Below are positions 10,259-18,984 of a stretch of 64,000 nt of DNA, piece after piece (the stretch's first letter is position 1; each line of letters opens with the position of its first letter). Location: the NCBI RefSeq assembly GCF_007993935.1, contig NZ_VITY01000014.1, positions 1 to 64,000 of the forward strand, read 5' to 3'. The notes below the pieces were generated by a model. It did not search any database, was not told the DNA's origin, and was given only the letters and a program-made list of their open reading frames with translations. The stretch is from Bradyrhizobium macuxiense. Lineage in GTDB: Bacteria; Pseudomonadota; Alphaproteobacteria; Rhizobiales; Xanthobacteraceae. A program made the translations under genes and the position numbers.

Positions 10259-10424
10259 CCTCCCCCCTTGCGGGGGAGGGTTAGGGAGAGGGGTGCCACG
10301 CGGTATGCTCTCTCCAGGCTGGTCTCAGTTCGACGACGCGACCGAGATTGTGAAAGCGATGCTCTCGTCATCATCGCGCCCCGGGGCTTACCCCTCTCCC
10401 CACCCTCCCCCGCAAGGGGGGAGG
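10259..10424. repeat. Inverted intergenic repeat (CCTCCCCC type)
   Basis: A C-rich arm at 10259-10294 and its near-exact inverse at 10389-10424 flank about 95 bases. The arms contain CCCTCCCCC and GCAAGGGGGG. This fills the 313-base gap between the convergent kinase and vWA genes. Similar short palindromic families are common between genes in Bradyrhizobium; a related version occurs at 28370-28500. Confidence 0.7.
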
Positions 10425-10483
10425 GAGCCTGCGAAAGTGCTCACCTCACGCACGACACCACGCACTTGCCGAAGCGCCGCGCC

Positions 10484-12199
10484 TTACGGCTGCTTGATCT
10501 CCAGCGTCTGGCGCTTGCCGGCGGCGATCGAGAACGGCTTTTCCGCCTTCTGGCCGTCGGCATAGGTGGCGACCGCGACGTAGTCGCCGGCGCTGAGCGC
10601 GACGTTGACGGCGGCATCATACGTCACCGAAACGCGCTTGCGCTCGTCGTTGATGTCGCGCTCGGCGCCCAGGATATCGATCTCCTGGGCACCGTCGGCC
10701 TTAATCCCGACCACGCCGGCGTTGAGATTGACCGTGACGCGGCTCGGCGCGCCGGATTTCACCTCCGCGCTCGCCGTGCCCCTGGCCTCGCCGACCGTCA
10801 CCTTCACCTCGTAGCTGCCGGTCGGCAGATCGAACTTCGATTCGGGATCGTATTCCTGCGCGACCTTCTCGCCCTCGTCGCCGTTCGAGTTCGCCGGCTG
10901 GTGGACCGCAACCACGATGTCCTTCTCGACCTTGGGCCCGCCCTCGGCATAGGTGGAGGTCACGATCAGCTTGCCGACATCGAGGGTGAGCTGGACGTTG
11001 CTCACATCGCCCGCGGCGACGGAGAATGGCTTGCTGGTCTTCGACTGCCCCTTGGTCAGGGTCAGCGTATAGCTGCCCGCGGCGAGCACGAAGCGCGGCA
11101 CCGCGTCGTATTCCTGCGCGATCAGTCTGCCGCCCTTGTCAAAGACCTGCCAGACCACGTCGTCGACCTTGCCCGCGCCGCCTGCCACCGAGCCTTCGCT
11201 GGTGACGTAGCCGGCATCGAGGATGACGTCGAGCGTGGCGGGCTTGCCGCTCTCGACCTTGAGCGGAAACTCGCGCTTGAGCTGCCGGTAGCTCACCTCG
11301 ACGATGTAATCGCCGGGCGCGATGTTGTCGGCGAACGGCGCGCCGTAGAAGGTGTTGACATGCGCGCCCTTCTCGGTCTCGGCGCGCTTGTAGACGCCCC
11401 AATTGACGTCCTCGTCGCTGATCGGATCGAGCCCTTCGGCGAGCCGCGCCACGCCGCGGATGTTCTTGCCGAGATAGGGATCGGCGGCCGCCGGCCTTGG
11501 CGGCGCCTCGCTTGCGACCTTGGTGCCTTGCGTCGCCGCCACCGCCTTGGTCAGCGCACCGGTCAGGCTCGCGGCGTTGCCGGCATCGAGGTAGACGCCG
11601 CCGGTCGCCCGCGCGATGCATTGCAGCTGGCTCTTCGCGGCGGGATCGGCGACGTCGAGGCCGATCACATGGGCGGTGAAGCCGATGCCGGCCTTCTTCA
11701 ACTCGGCCGCGGCCGCGCACGGATCCGGCGCGCAGGTCTCGATCCCGTCGGAGACCAGGATCACATTGGCCTTGTTCTCGGTCGAGTGCAGCGCCTCGGC
11801 GGCGGCACGCAGCGAATCCGAGATCGGCGTCTTGCCTTTCGGGTTGATGCCGTCGATCGCAGCCTTGATCCTTGCCGGATCGAACTTGCTGACCGGCACC
11901 ATCAGCTCGATGTCCTTGCAGTCGCCCTTCGAGCGATGGCCATAGACCATGACGCCGAGACGATCCGCCGGATTCCACTTCGACAGGATCGCATCGACCG
12001 CCTGGCGCGCAGCGGAGATCTTGCTCTGCCCGTCGACCAGGCCCCACATCGAGCCGGAAGCATCGAGCACGAGAATGGTGTCGGTCCCCGTATTGGTCCC
12101 TTGCGCCTGTGCCTGTGCCTTGGCGCCGTGAGGTGACAGCAGCGCCAGGCCAAGCGACAGCAGACCGGCAATGAACGAGCGGCGAAAAACCTTAATCAC
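10484..12199 (-). CDS. Secreted von Willebrand factor A domain protein
   Basis: This 571-residue protein starts with a GTG that has AGGA nine bases upstream. A signal peptide (residues 1-28, with an AGLLSLGLALLSP core and AKAQA cleavage region) precedes a vWA domain at about 40-220. Its MIDAS motif is DASGSM, with SDSLR and LVSDGIETC further on. The remainder (about 240-570) consists of repeated beta-rich segments, each with a PFSVAAG or GSYEVKV type motif, resembling carboxypeptidase-regulatory folds. A periplasmic metal-dependent adhesion role is likely; the ligand is unknown. It stands alone and converges with the kinase gene. Confidence 0.8.
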   Translation of the reverse strand: MIKVFRRSFIAGLLSLGLALLSPHGAKAQAQAQGTNTGTDTILVLDASGSMWGLVDGQSKISAARQAVDAILSKWNPADRLGVMVYGHRSKGDCKDIELMVPVSKFDPARIKAAIDGINPKGKTPISDSLRAAAEALHSTENKANVILVSDGIETCAPDPCAAAAELKKAGIGFTAHVIGLDVADPAAKSQLQCIARATGGVYLDAGNAASLTGALTKAVAATQGTKVASEAPPRPAAADPYLGKNIRGVARLAEGLDPISDEDVNWGVYKRAETEKGAHVNTFYGAPFADNIAPGDYIVEVSYRQLKREFPLKVESGKPATLDVILDAGYVTSEGSVAGGAGKVDDVVWQVFDKGGRLIAQEYDAVPRFVLAAGSYTLTLTKGQSKTSKPFSVAAGDVSNVQLTLDVGKLIVTSTYAEGGPKVEKDIVVAVHQPANSNGDEGEKVAQEYDPESKFDLPTGSYEVKVTVGEARGTASAEVKSGAPSRVTVNLNAGVVGIKADGAQEIDILGAERDINDERKRVSVTYDAAVNVALSAGDYVAVATYADGQKAEKPFSIAAGKRQTLEIKQP

Positions 12200-12543
12200 G
12201 GATCGATCCTCGATAATGGAGACAATCGGAGGGCAAAGACGGCTGCGTAGGCGCGGCGTGTCGTGAGATCACCGCGCTGCGTCAACCGCGCCCTCCATCA
12301 ATCTCGATTTTGTTTTCTGTTGGCCGGATTGCCGACGCGACACAATGACGGCGTGCGCGCAACGAAACGCCAAAGCACCTTCTATTGGCGCAACTTGCGT
12401 CTGGACACTTGGACTATTGCGACAGCTGTTTGGACTGACGCGACACGCAGATGACGATTGAAATATATATCCAGAGCGGCGATCGTCATGGCCGCAGATG
12501 TGAGCGTCATCACGGATGACGCTCCTTTGCACGCTGCCATGCA
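12200..12543. other. Non-coding gap with one hairpin
   Basis: The stretch is less GC-rich than its neighbours. A perfect 9-bp inverted repeat GAGCGTCAT/ATGACGCTC with a 5-base loop lies at 12502-12524, 20 bases past the tautomerase stop. It could slow or end transcription but has no T run. No gene is seen. Confidence 0.45.
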
Positions 12544-13071
12544 TTAATCGACGCCGCGGCCTGCCGCATCGAGCGCGCCCGCAAGCAGCTCCAGCGCCTT
12601 GACGCGCCGTCGCCGCGCAAGGCGCGCTGCGCCGACCTCGCGCTCGTGCTCGCCGGCGATGAAGGCCTGGATGTCCGGCAGCGGACGAATGACACCGCGG
12701 CTGCCCCACTGGCCGTCGGGTATCTCGGTTGGAAACACCCAGACCTGCGGCGCCACGTCCTCGAACGACCCGCCGGCGGCGCGCACCACGGCGGCGGTCA
12801 CGTCCTTTACCAGAGCCGCGCGCGAGGCTTCGGTGTACTGCCCCTCGGGCACCGTCGGGACGATGCGATACCGCGGTGTCGGCGACGGCGCGCCCGCCAC
12901 ATAGACTGCGGCCGGCCGGTGCAGAAACACGACGGTGACGCTCTGCGCAACCTTGTTGGCCGGGTCGAATCCCTCGTGACCGATCAGGATATCGCCGAGC
13001 TCCTTGACGAGCCGCGCTTCCGCTTCCGGCTTCAGGGCTCCTTCGGGAATCGTCACGTCGATCATTGGCAT
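12544..13071 (-). CDS. Tautomerase-like protein
   Basis: The 175-residue protein begins MPMIDVTIPEGAL. Removal of the Met would expose Pro1, the catalytic base of the tautomerase (4-oxalocrotonate tautomerase/MIF) superfamily. The ATG at 13071 has AGGAGG eight bases upstream, so it is preferred over an in-frame start 24 bases earlier that would bury the proline. Residues 2-125 contain two successive beta-alpha-beta-like segments; the last 45 residues are Arg/Ala-rich and outside the usual fold. The AraC-type regulator gene lies 100 bases upstream on the same strand and may control it. The substrate is unknown. Confidence 0.7.
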   Translation of the reverse strand: MPMIDVTIPEGALKPEAEARLVKELGDILIGHEGFDPANKVAQSVTVVFLHRPAAVYVAGAPSPTPRYRIVPTVPEGQYTEASRAALVKDVTAAVVRAAGGSFEDVAPQVWVFPTEIPDGQWGSRGVIRPLPDIQAFIAGEHEREVGAARLARRRRVKALELLAGALDAAGRGVD

Positions 13072-13170
13072 TGAGAGACCTCCTGTTGTTGCCAACTCGA
13101 GGTCTATGCGCGGGGCGCCTCCCGCAGCAGTGGCAGTATCGTCATTCTCAGGGGCAATTCGGACACAGCG

Positions 13171-14169
13171 TCAGGCGACGCGCGCAAAGCGGCGCTGGTA
13201 CTCGCGTGGCGAAAGTCCCGTCTCGCGCTTGAACAGGCGGCGAAAGGTCGACAGATCGTTGTAGCCGACGCGGGCACTGACGGCGTCAAGCTTCAGCCGC
13301 CTGGATTCGATCAGGCGCTTGGCCACATCGACGCGCAGCGCCTGCAGATATTGCAGCGGGGCCTCGCCGACCGCCAGCTTGAAGCGGCGGTTCAGGGTGC
13401 GCTCGCTGACCGAAAGGTCGCGGGCCAGCCGGGCGAGGCTGAAGCCCCGTTGCAGCGACTTCTCCATCAGGCTCTGCGCCCGCGCCACCATTGCGTCGGA
13501 ATGCCTGACGTCGTGGGTGCGGCTGGCGTAGGACGCCTGCGAGACGCGATTGCCGTCGATCAGCATCAGCTTGCCAGTCTCGTTCGCCACGTCGGCGCCG
13601 GCGAACGTGTCGACCAGCCGCAGCGCAAGATTGAGCGACGTGGTCACCGCGCCCGAACAGATGATCCGGTTCTGCTCGGTGAGGATCTCGGCGACGCGCA
13701 GGTCCACCGCCGGATAGCGCATCGCGAATGTCCGCCCCTTCGCCCAATGGGTGGTCGCGACCCGGCCGTCGAGCAGGCCGGCCTCGGCGAGGATGAAGCT
13801 GCCCGTGCAATAGGATGCGAGCAGGGTGCCGCGCTCGTGCTGACGCCGCAATGCCGCCAGCAACGGCTCGATCACATCGAGCCGCGCGAAGAAGCGCTCG
13901 ATGTCGCCGACAAACGGCCCCGGGATCACCACCGCGTCCGCCGAAGCTCGCGCGCTGATCGGCCCGTCGACGCCGATGACCTGACCGGACACCGTCTGCA
14001 CCGGCCGGCCGCTCAGCGACTCGACGCGCCACCGCAGCTGCGACGGCTTGCAGTCGCCGCGCCGAGGCCGGCTTGCCGCCACCGAATTGGCGGCGGTGAA
14101 CACGTCGACAATGCCGGCAACGCCCGAAGCCAGGATGCCGTCATAGACCCAAATCCGGATGAGCGGCAT
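13171..14169 (-). CDS. GlxA-type AraC-family regulator
   Basis: This is a 332-residue protein. Residues 1-190 form a DJ-1/PfpI-like domain (IRIWVYDGILASGVAGIVD; ASYCTGSFILAEAGLLDG with the nucleophile-elbow Cys; ATTHWAKG). Residues 230-330 form an AraC DNA-binding domain with two helix-turn-helices, including RGFSLARLARDLSVSERTLN and VGYNDLSTFRRLFKRETGLS. The start at 14169 gives the usual MPLIRIW beginning. GlxA proteins are transcription activators whose first domain senses a ligand. The tautomerase gene directly downstream is a plausible target. Confidence 0.85.
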   Translation of the reverse strand: MPLIRIWVYDGILASGVAGIVDVFTAANSVAASRPRRGDCKPSQLRWRVESLSGRPVQTVSGQVIGVDGPISARASADAVVIPGPFVGDIERFFARLDVIEPLLAALRRQHERGTLLASYCTGSFILAEAGLLDGRVATTHWAKGRTFAMRYPAVDLRVAEILTEQNRIICSGAVTTSLNLALRLVDTFAGADVANETGKLMLIDGNRVSQASYASRTHDVRHSDAMVARAQSLMEKSLQRGFSLARLARDLSVSERTLNRRFKLAVGEAPLQYLQALRVDVAKRLIESRRLKLDAVSARVGYNDLSTFRRLFKRETGLSPREYQRRFARVA

Positions 14170-14237
14170 GACTGTGTCCGATTTTGCCCAGAATGGGGCA
14201 ATCCTGCCATTGCTTGTGTGACCGGACAAGCCACACC

Positions 14238-14345
14238 AAAACTGTCATCGCCCGGCCTGACCGGGCGCTCCGGTACGCCGCGGCCTCTCCGATTGAACTC
14301 AAACGCCTCTGGAATACTGGATCACCCGCTTTCGCGGGTGATGAC
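14238..14345. repeat. Palindromic intergenic repeats
   Basis: Two short palindromes, CGCCCGGCCTGACCGGGCG and CACCCGCTTTCGCGGGTG, occur together with CGGTACGCCGC-type sequence. They resemble the CCCTGCGAAAGCAGGG family next to them and are probably non-coding repeat debris in the gap upstream of the GlxA-type gene. Confidence 0.5.
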
Positions 14346-14384
14346 ACCGAGGATTTGACGTCCTGAATCGAGAACAATCCCTAT

Positions 14385-14507
14385 CGTCGTCCCTGCGAAA
14401 GCAGGGACCCATAACCACCGATGGTCATTGTTGCGCGATGCCGGGACGACGCGTTCCTCCCACTACACAAGCCGCGGAGTATGGGTCCCTGCTTTCGCAG
14501 GGACGAC
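14385..14507. repeat. Inverted repeat element (CGTCCCTGCGAAAGCAGGG)
   Basis: The left arm at 14385-14413 (CGTCGTCCCTGCGAAAGC and on) is repeated inverted at 14480-14507. Each arm is itself a hairpin. A related element lies at 20408-20545. These are mobile-looking intergenic repeats. Confidence 0.75.
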
Positions 14508-14537
14508 AGCGGTGTTTGTGGGCGCTGTGCGCCCCAC

Positions 14538-15182
14538 TCAAATCGCCCGCGCAAATCTGCGAAAACCCGGCGCGCCGGTCAGCGCCTCGAATGCCGGATC
14601 GCGCTTCTCTTCGGCGAAGGCAAAGCCGGCCTTGGTGTAGCAGCGTTCGGCCGCGCCGTTGCCGATCACGAACGAGATCGACGCCCGCGCAAAGCCGGCG
14701 GCCCTGCCGTCGGCGAGCGCGCGGCCGATCAGCGGCTGCACCAGGCCGTTGCCGCGATAGGCTCGATCGGTTGCGACATGCTCGATCAGCCAATCACCCT
14801 CACCGCCCTGCACCCAGCAATTGCGGGCGTAGCTGCCGCGCGCCACGATGGCATCGGCATCGATGCCGAGCTGTGCCGCCACCTCCTCGATCGCCGCGCG
14901 TGCCGCAACAACCGTTCCGGACGCCGGCATCGCGCACAGCGCGGCCGCCGGCACGCCATCGACCTCGGCGATCAGGAAGTGGGCGACGTGATACCATGAT
15001 TTCACCCGCGCAACGGCGAGCCGCGTCATGAAACCGAGGCACTCCGGCTCCGGCCGATCGAGCGCGATGTCGATCCAGCCGCGCGGAAGCGGGCCGCGCT
15101 GGGCGGCGAGGACAACACGGGCGATGAAGCCCGCGTCGTCGGATCGTGCGGGACGGATCGAGGATCGTCCCGCACCAACCAT
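14538..15182 (-). CDS. GNAT-family N-acetyltransferase
   Basis: This 214-residue protein begins with IRPARSDDAGFIARVVLAAQ. The C-terminal half carries the acetyl-CoA binding pattern (HVATDRAYRGNGLVQPLIGR) and the closing strand FVIGNGAAERCYTKAGFAFA, the usual GNAT signature. The acceptor substrate cannot be read from sequence. Its ATG lies one base past the scoB stop (TGAGATG), so it is translationally coupled to the CoA transferase operon and may be its third gene. Confidence 0.8.
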   Translation of the reverse strand: MVGAGRSSIRPARSDDAGFIARVVLAAQRGPLPRGWIDIALDRPEPECLGFMTRLAVARVKSWYHVAHFLIAEVDGVPAAALCAMPASGTVVAARAAIEEVAAQLGIDADAIVARGSYARNCWVQGGEGDWLIEHVATDRAYRGNGLVQPLIGRALADGRAAGFARASISFVIGNGAAERCYTKAGFAFAEEKRDPAFEALTGAPGFRRFARAI

Positions 15183-15183
15183 C

Positions 15184-15834
15184 TCAGGTGTTCTTCAGCG
15201 CGACGCGGAATTCCGCCTCGGTCTTGGCCTTGACCTCATCGAGCGTGACGCCGTCGGCGAGCTCGATCAGCGCCATGCCGTCCTTGCCGTGCTTGTCGAT
15301 GGTGAACACCGCAAGATCGGTCACCACCATGTCGACCACGCGCTCGCCGGTCAGCGGCAGGTTGCACTGCTTGAGCAGCTTGGCGCCGTCCTTGGCGGAA
15401 TGCTCCATCACCACCACGACCCGCTTGACGCCGGCGACGAGGTCCATGGCACCGCCCATGCCCTTCACCATCTTGCCTGGGATCATCCAGTTGGCGAGGT
15501 CGCCGTTCTGCGCCACCTGCATGGCGCCGAGGATCGACAGGTCGATATGGCCGCCACGCACCATGCCGAAGGAATCGGCCGAGGAGAAATAGCTGGTCGA
15601 GGGCAGCTCGCTCACCGTCTGCTTGCCGGCGTTGATGAGGTCGGCATCGACCTCGTCCTCATAGGGGAACGGGCCCATGCCGAGCATGCCGTTCTCGCTC
15701 TGCAGGCTGACGTCGATGCCCGCGGGGATGTAGTTCGAAACCAGCGTCGGAATGCCGATGCCGAGATTGACGTAATAGCCGTCGCGCAACTCCTTGGCGG
15801 CGCGGGCGGCCATCTGTTCACGGGTCCAGGCCAT
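15184..15834 (-). CDS. scoB: 3-oxoacid CoA-transferase subunit B
   Basis: This is the 216-residue beta subunit of a class I CoA transferase. The catalytic Glu lies in SENGMLGMGPF near residue 52, and NLGIGIPTLVSNYIPAG and GGAMDLVAGVKRVVVVMEH are typical. With ScoA it moves CoA from succinyl-CoA to acetoacetate (or a related 3-oxoacid), which feeds ketone-body or PHB breakdown products into the TCA cycle. It lies 24 bases downstream of scoA and runs into the GNAT gene. Assignment as acetoacetate rather than 3-oxoadipate transferase is by overall resemblance. Confidence 0.9.
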   Translation of the reverse strand: MAWTREQMAARAAKELRDGYYVNLGIGIPTLVSNYIPAGIDVSLQSENGMLGMGPFPYEDEVDADLINAGKQTVSELPSTSYFSSADSFGMVRGGHIDLSILGAMQVAQNGDLANWMIPGKMVKGMGGAMDLVAGVKRVVVVMEHSAKDGAKLLKQCNLPLTGERVVDMVVTDLAVFTIDKHGKDGMALIELADGVTLDEVKAKTEAEFRVALKNT

Positions 15835-15858
15835 GGGGCTCTCCTGAAAGATTGGGGT

Positions 15859-16566
15859 TTAGGCGGCGGGCCGCGGACGGGTGTTGCGGAACTCGATCCG
15901 CTTGTTGGCCGTGCCGACCTCGATGATGCGCTTGACGAAGATGCCGGGGGTATGGATGTGGTCCGGGTCGATCTCGCCGGCCGGCACCAGATGCTCGACC
16001 TCGGCGACGGTGACCTTCGCGGCGGTCGCCATCATCGGGTTAAAGTTGCGCGCGGTCTTGCGGTAGACCAGGTTGCCGGCGGTGTCGCCCTTCCAGGCGT
16101 GGACGATGGCGACGTCGGCGAACAGGCCGCGCTCCATGATGTACTTCTCGCCGTCGAATTCCTTCACCTCCTTGCCTTCGGCGATCAGCGTGCCGACGCC
16201 CGTTTTTGTGTAGAAGGCGGGGATGCCGGCGCCGCCGGCGCGGATGCGCTCGGCCAGCGTGCCCTGCGGGTTGAATTCGAGCTCGAGCTCGCCGGCGAGA
16301 TATTGCTGGGCGAACAGCTTGTTCTCGCCGACATAGGACGAGATCATCTTTTTGATCTGGCGCGTCTCCAGCAGGCGGCTGAGGCCGATGCCGTCGACGC
16401 CGGCATTGTTGGAGACGACGGTGAGGCCCTTGACGCCGGAATCGCGGATCGCGTCCGACAGGGTCTCGGCGATGCCGCAGAGGCCGAAGCCCCCCGACAT
16501 GATCATGATGCCGTCCTTGAGGAGACCATCGAGTGCCGATTTGGCGTTGGGATAAACTTTGTTCAT
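15859..16566 (-). CDS. scoA: 3-oxoacid CoA-transferase subunit A
   Basis: This is the 235-residue alpha subunit, from MNKVYPNAKSALDGLL, with the CoA-transferase family 1 signature GGFGLCGIAETLSDAI near residue 25 and GIPAFYTKTGVGTLIAEGKE in the middle. The start at 16566 removes 23 unlikely residues of an open upstream frame. It is the first gene of the scoA-scoB-GNAT unit. Together with the two phasins in this window it points to active polyhydroxybutyrate turnover. Confidence 0.9.
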   Translation of the reverse strand: MNKVYPNAKSALDGLLKDGIMIMSGGFGLCGIAETLSDAIRDSGVKGLTVVSNNAGVDGIGLSRLLETRQIKKMISSYVGENKLFAQQYLAGELELEFNPQGTLAERIRAGGAGIPAFYTKTGVGTLIAEGKEVKEFDGEKYIMERGLFADVAIVHAWKGDTAGNLVYRKTARNFNPMMATAAKVTVAEVEHLVPAGEIDPDHIHTPGIFVKRIIEVGTANKRIEFRNTRPRPAA

Positions 16567-16799
16567 GCAGCGAATACCTGATGGAGGGCGCGGAACGGCT
16601 GTGACAATGCGGATTATTAGGCGAAATCTTCGCAATGCGTCAATCGCGGCCCCATGCGGCGACCGGCGGCAGCCTGCGGCGTCAACATGGCCTTGAAAGC
16701 GTCAAGAAAACCCTTCAAGTTGCGTGGGTTGGCAGGGGCCTCCCGGCGAGAGCCCGCTGTGTTCGACGACGACACGACAAAACTCAACCCGACCCGGAT

Positions 16800-18776
16800 A
16801 TGTCATTGACGATGGCCCAAGGAATTAAGCGCCTGGGGATGCCGATCGCGGCGCTTTTCGGCCTGGCGGTGGTCGGGCTGGTCGGAACGTCGTGGTTCCT
16901 CAACCGGGACGCGCTGCAGCGCGCGGTGGAAGCGCAGATTCGCGCCGTGACCGGGCTCGAGCTCGTCGTCAACGGGCCGATCGACGTTTCGGTGTTTCCC
17001 GGCAGCTACGTCTCCTTCCACAATGTCGGGCTGAAGGGCGCCGATACCGTCGGTCCAGCCTTGCAGGTCGACGTGCTGACCGCCAACCTGCGGCTGCTGC
17101 CGCTGCTGCTACGGCGGTTCGAGATCGCCGACGTCATGATGCTGCGCCCGCACATCCGTGTGGTGCGCGACACCGCCGGCGACAGCAATTGGACACCGTT
17201 CGTCGAGACCATCGCCAAGGCGATGACGCCCGGCGCCGAGAACCAAGTGTCATTCTCCGAGATCCGGATCCAGGACGGCGAGCTGAATTACCAGGATGGG
17301 ACCAACAACATCTCCGAGCAGCTCGGCGATATCGACCTGTCGCTGGCCTGGCCGTCGATCTCGCGTTCCTTTGCCGCAACCGGCCAGTTCGACTGGCGCG
17401 GCGAGCGCGTCGACGGCTCGATCAGCGCCAGCGATTTCGTCGCGCTGCTGTCGGGCGACCGCTCCGGCCTCAAGGCACGGCTGGCCAGTGCGCCGCTGAA
17501 GGTTGCGTTCGACGGAACCGTCGCCAACCGCACCAGCCTGATGATGGAAGGCACCGCCACCATGGACTCACCGTCGCTGCGCAACGCATTGCGCTGGATG
17601 GGACAGGCGCCGCCCGGCGGCGGCGGCGGCTTCGGCCGCTTCGCACTGAAGGCCCGCGCCAATGTGGTCGGCGGCTCGGTCGCGCTCACCAACGTCAATG
17701 TCGAGCTCGACGGCAATGTTGCCGAGGGCGTGATGACCTACGCCAACAACGGCCGGCAGTCGCTGCAGGCGACGCTTGCCGCCGGCAATCTCGATTTCAC
17801 GCCCTACATCTCGACCTTCCGCCTGCTGGCCAGCGGCCAGCGCGACTGGAACAGGCAGCTGTTCGACCTCTCCTCGCTGTCGTCGACCGATCTCGACATG
17901 CGCCTGTCGGCGGCCAAGGTGACGGTCGGCCCGTCCAAGCTCGGCCGCACCGCGTTCGGCGCCAATCTGCGCGGCGGCGCGCTGGCGCTGAGCGTCGGCG
18001 AGGCGCAGATGTATGGCGGCATCGCCAAGGGTTCGTTCGCGATCGCGCGCTCGGATGCGGTCGCCGACGTCCGGGCGCAATTCCAGTTCACCGATGTCGA
18101 TCTGCAGGCCTGCGCCAGCGAGCTGTTCGGCATCAACAAGCTCTCCGGCCACGGCAACCTCAACGTCTCGCTGACGGCCTCCGGCTCGAGCCCGTTCGGG
18201 CTCGCATCGTCGCTGGACGGCACCGCCACGCTGAACGGGCATGACGGCGCGATCGCGGGCTTCAATGTCGAGCAGCTCTTGCGGCGGCTGGAGAAGCGGC
18301 CGCTGTCCGGCGGCGGCAATTTCCGCTCCGGCTCGACGCCCTATGACAATCTCAACATCTCGGTGAAATTCGCCGACGGCGTCGCGACCGCCGACGACAT
18401 CCGGGTCGAGAGCCCCACGGCGAAGATCACGCTGACCGGCACCGCCTCGGTGCCGTCGCGCGAGTACGATCTCAAGGGCGTTGCCAGCCTGACCTCGGCG
18501 GCCGGCGGCGGCAACGGTTTCGATCTGCCCTTCGTGATCCAGGGCCCGTGGGACGATCCGCTGATCTTCCCCGATCCGGAAAGCCTGATCCGCCGCTCGC
18601 CGGCGTCCGCCCCGCTGCTCGACGCGGTGAAGGATCGCAAGACCCGCGATGCGGTGCGCTCGGTGATCGAGCGCTTCACCGGCGGCGGCGCGCGGCCCGC
18701 GGCCGCGCCCGATGCCGCGGCCGGCGCACCCGGCAACGGCGCGGCGACAGCGGCCGAGAACGCCAAATCCAACTGA
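16800..18776 (+). CDS. AsmA family protein
   Basis: This 658-residue protein has one N-terminal membrane anchor (residues 12-34, MPIAALFGLAVVGLVGTSWF) followed by a large periplasmic beta-rich region. The AsmA N-terminus is clear (VNGPIDVSVFPGSYVSFHNV, LRLLPLLLRRFEIADVMMLR). The C-terminal AsmA_2-type section includes GHGNLNVSLTASGSSPFGLA and ends in an Ala-rich tail. AsmA proteins bridge inner and outer membranes in lipid handling. The first plausible ATG (16800) is used; another at 16812 is possible. It is divergent from scoA. Confidence 0.85.
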   Translation: MSLTMAQGIKRLGMPIAALFGLAVVGLVGTSWFLNRDALQRAVEAQIRAVTGLELVVNGPIDVSVFPGSYVSFHNVGLKGADTVGPALQVDVLTANLRLLPLLLRRFEIADVMMLRPHIRVVRDTAGDSNWTPFVETIAKAMTPGAENQVSFSEIRIQDGELNYQDGTNNISEQLGDIDLSLAWPSISRSFAATGQFDWRGERVDGSISASDFVALLSGDRSGLKARLASAPLKVAFDGTVANRTSLMMEGTATMDSPSLRNALRWMGQAPPGGGGGFGRFALKARANVVGGSVALTNVNVELDGNVAEGVMTYANNGRQSLQATLAAGNLDFTPYISTFRLLASGQRDWNRQLFDLSSLSSTDLDMRLSAAKVTVGPSKLGRTAFGANLRGGALALSVGEAQMYGGIAKGSFAIARSDAVADVRAQFQFTDVDLQACASELFGINKLSGHGNLNVSLTASGSSPFGLASSLDGTATLNGHDGAIAGFNVEQLLRRLEKRPLSGGGNFRSGSTPYDNLNISVKFADGVATADDIRVESPTAKITLTGTASVPSREYDLKGVASLTSAAGGGNGFDLPFVIQGPWDDPLIFPDPESLIRRSPASAPLLDAVKDRKTRDAVRSVIERFTGGGARPAAAPDAAAGAPGNGAATAAENAKSN

Positions 18777-18781
18777 CGACA

Positions 18782-18830
18782 TCGAATTGAAGAGGTCGAA
18801 TTGAAGACGTCGAACTGACCAAGTCGAATC
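18782..18830 (+). repeat. Short 14-bp tandem repeat
   Basis: TCGAATTGAAGAGG is followed by TCGAATTGAAGACG, a more diverged TCGAACTGACCAAG, and a partial TCGAATCC. The repeat starts six bases after the AsmA stop. No function is apparent. Confidence 0.6.
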
Positions 18831-18984
18831 CATTCACTTTCCGCATGGATGCACCGGGACTGATCCACGCTCGCGCCGCGCACCCCTACAGAAGTCGTCG
18901 ATCCGGCATCTTTATCGGGTCACGGGCATGCGCTAGTGTTTTCTCCAACCGGTTAAAAAAGCCGGCCTCATGAGGGAGAACAAC

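Noticed and set aside
10229..12136. Long plus-strand open frame opposite the vWA gene
   Set aside because: The vWA protein on the other strand has a signal peptide and MIDAS motif, while this frame has neither motif nor a sensible composition.
12502..12524. Terminator for the tautomerase gene
   Set aside because: The stem is good, but no T run follows on the minus strand, so it is listed only as a hairpin.
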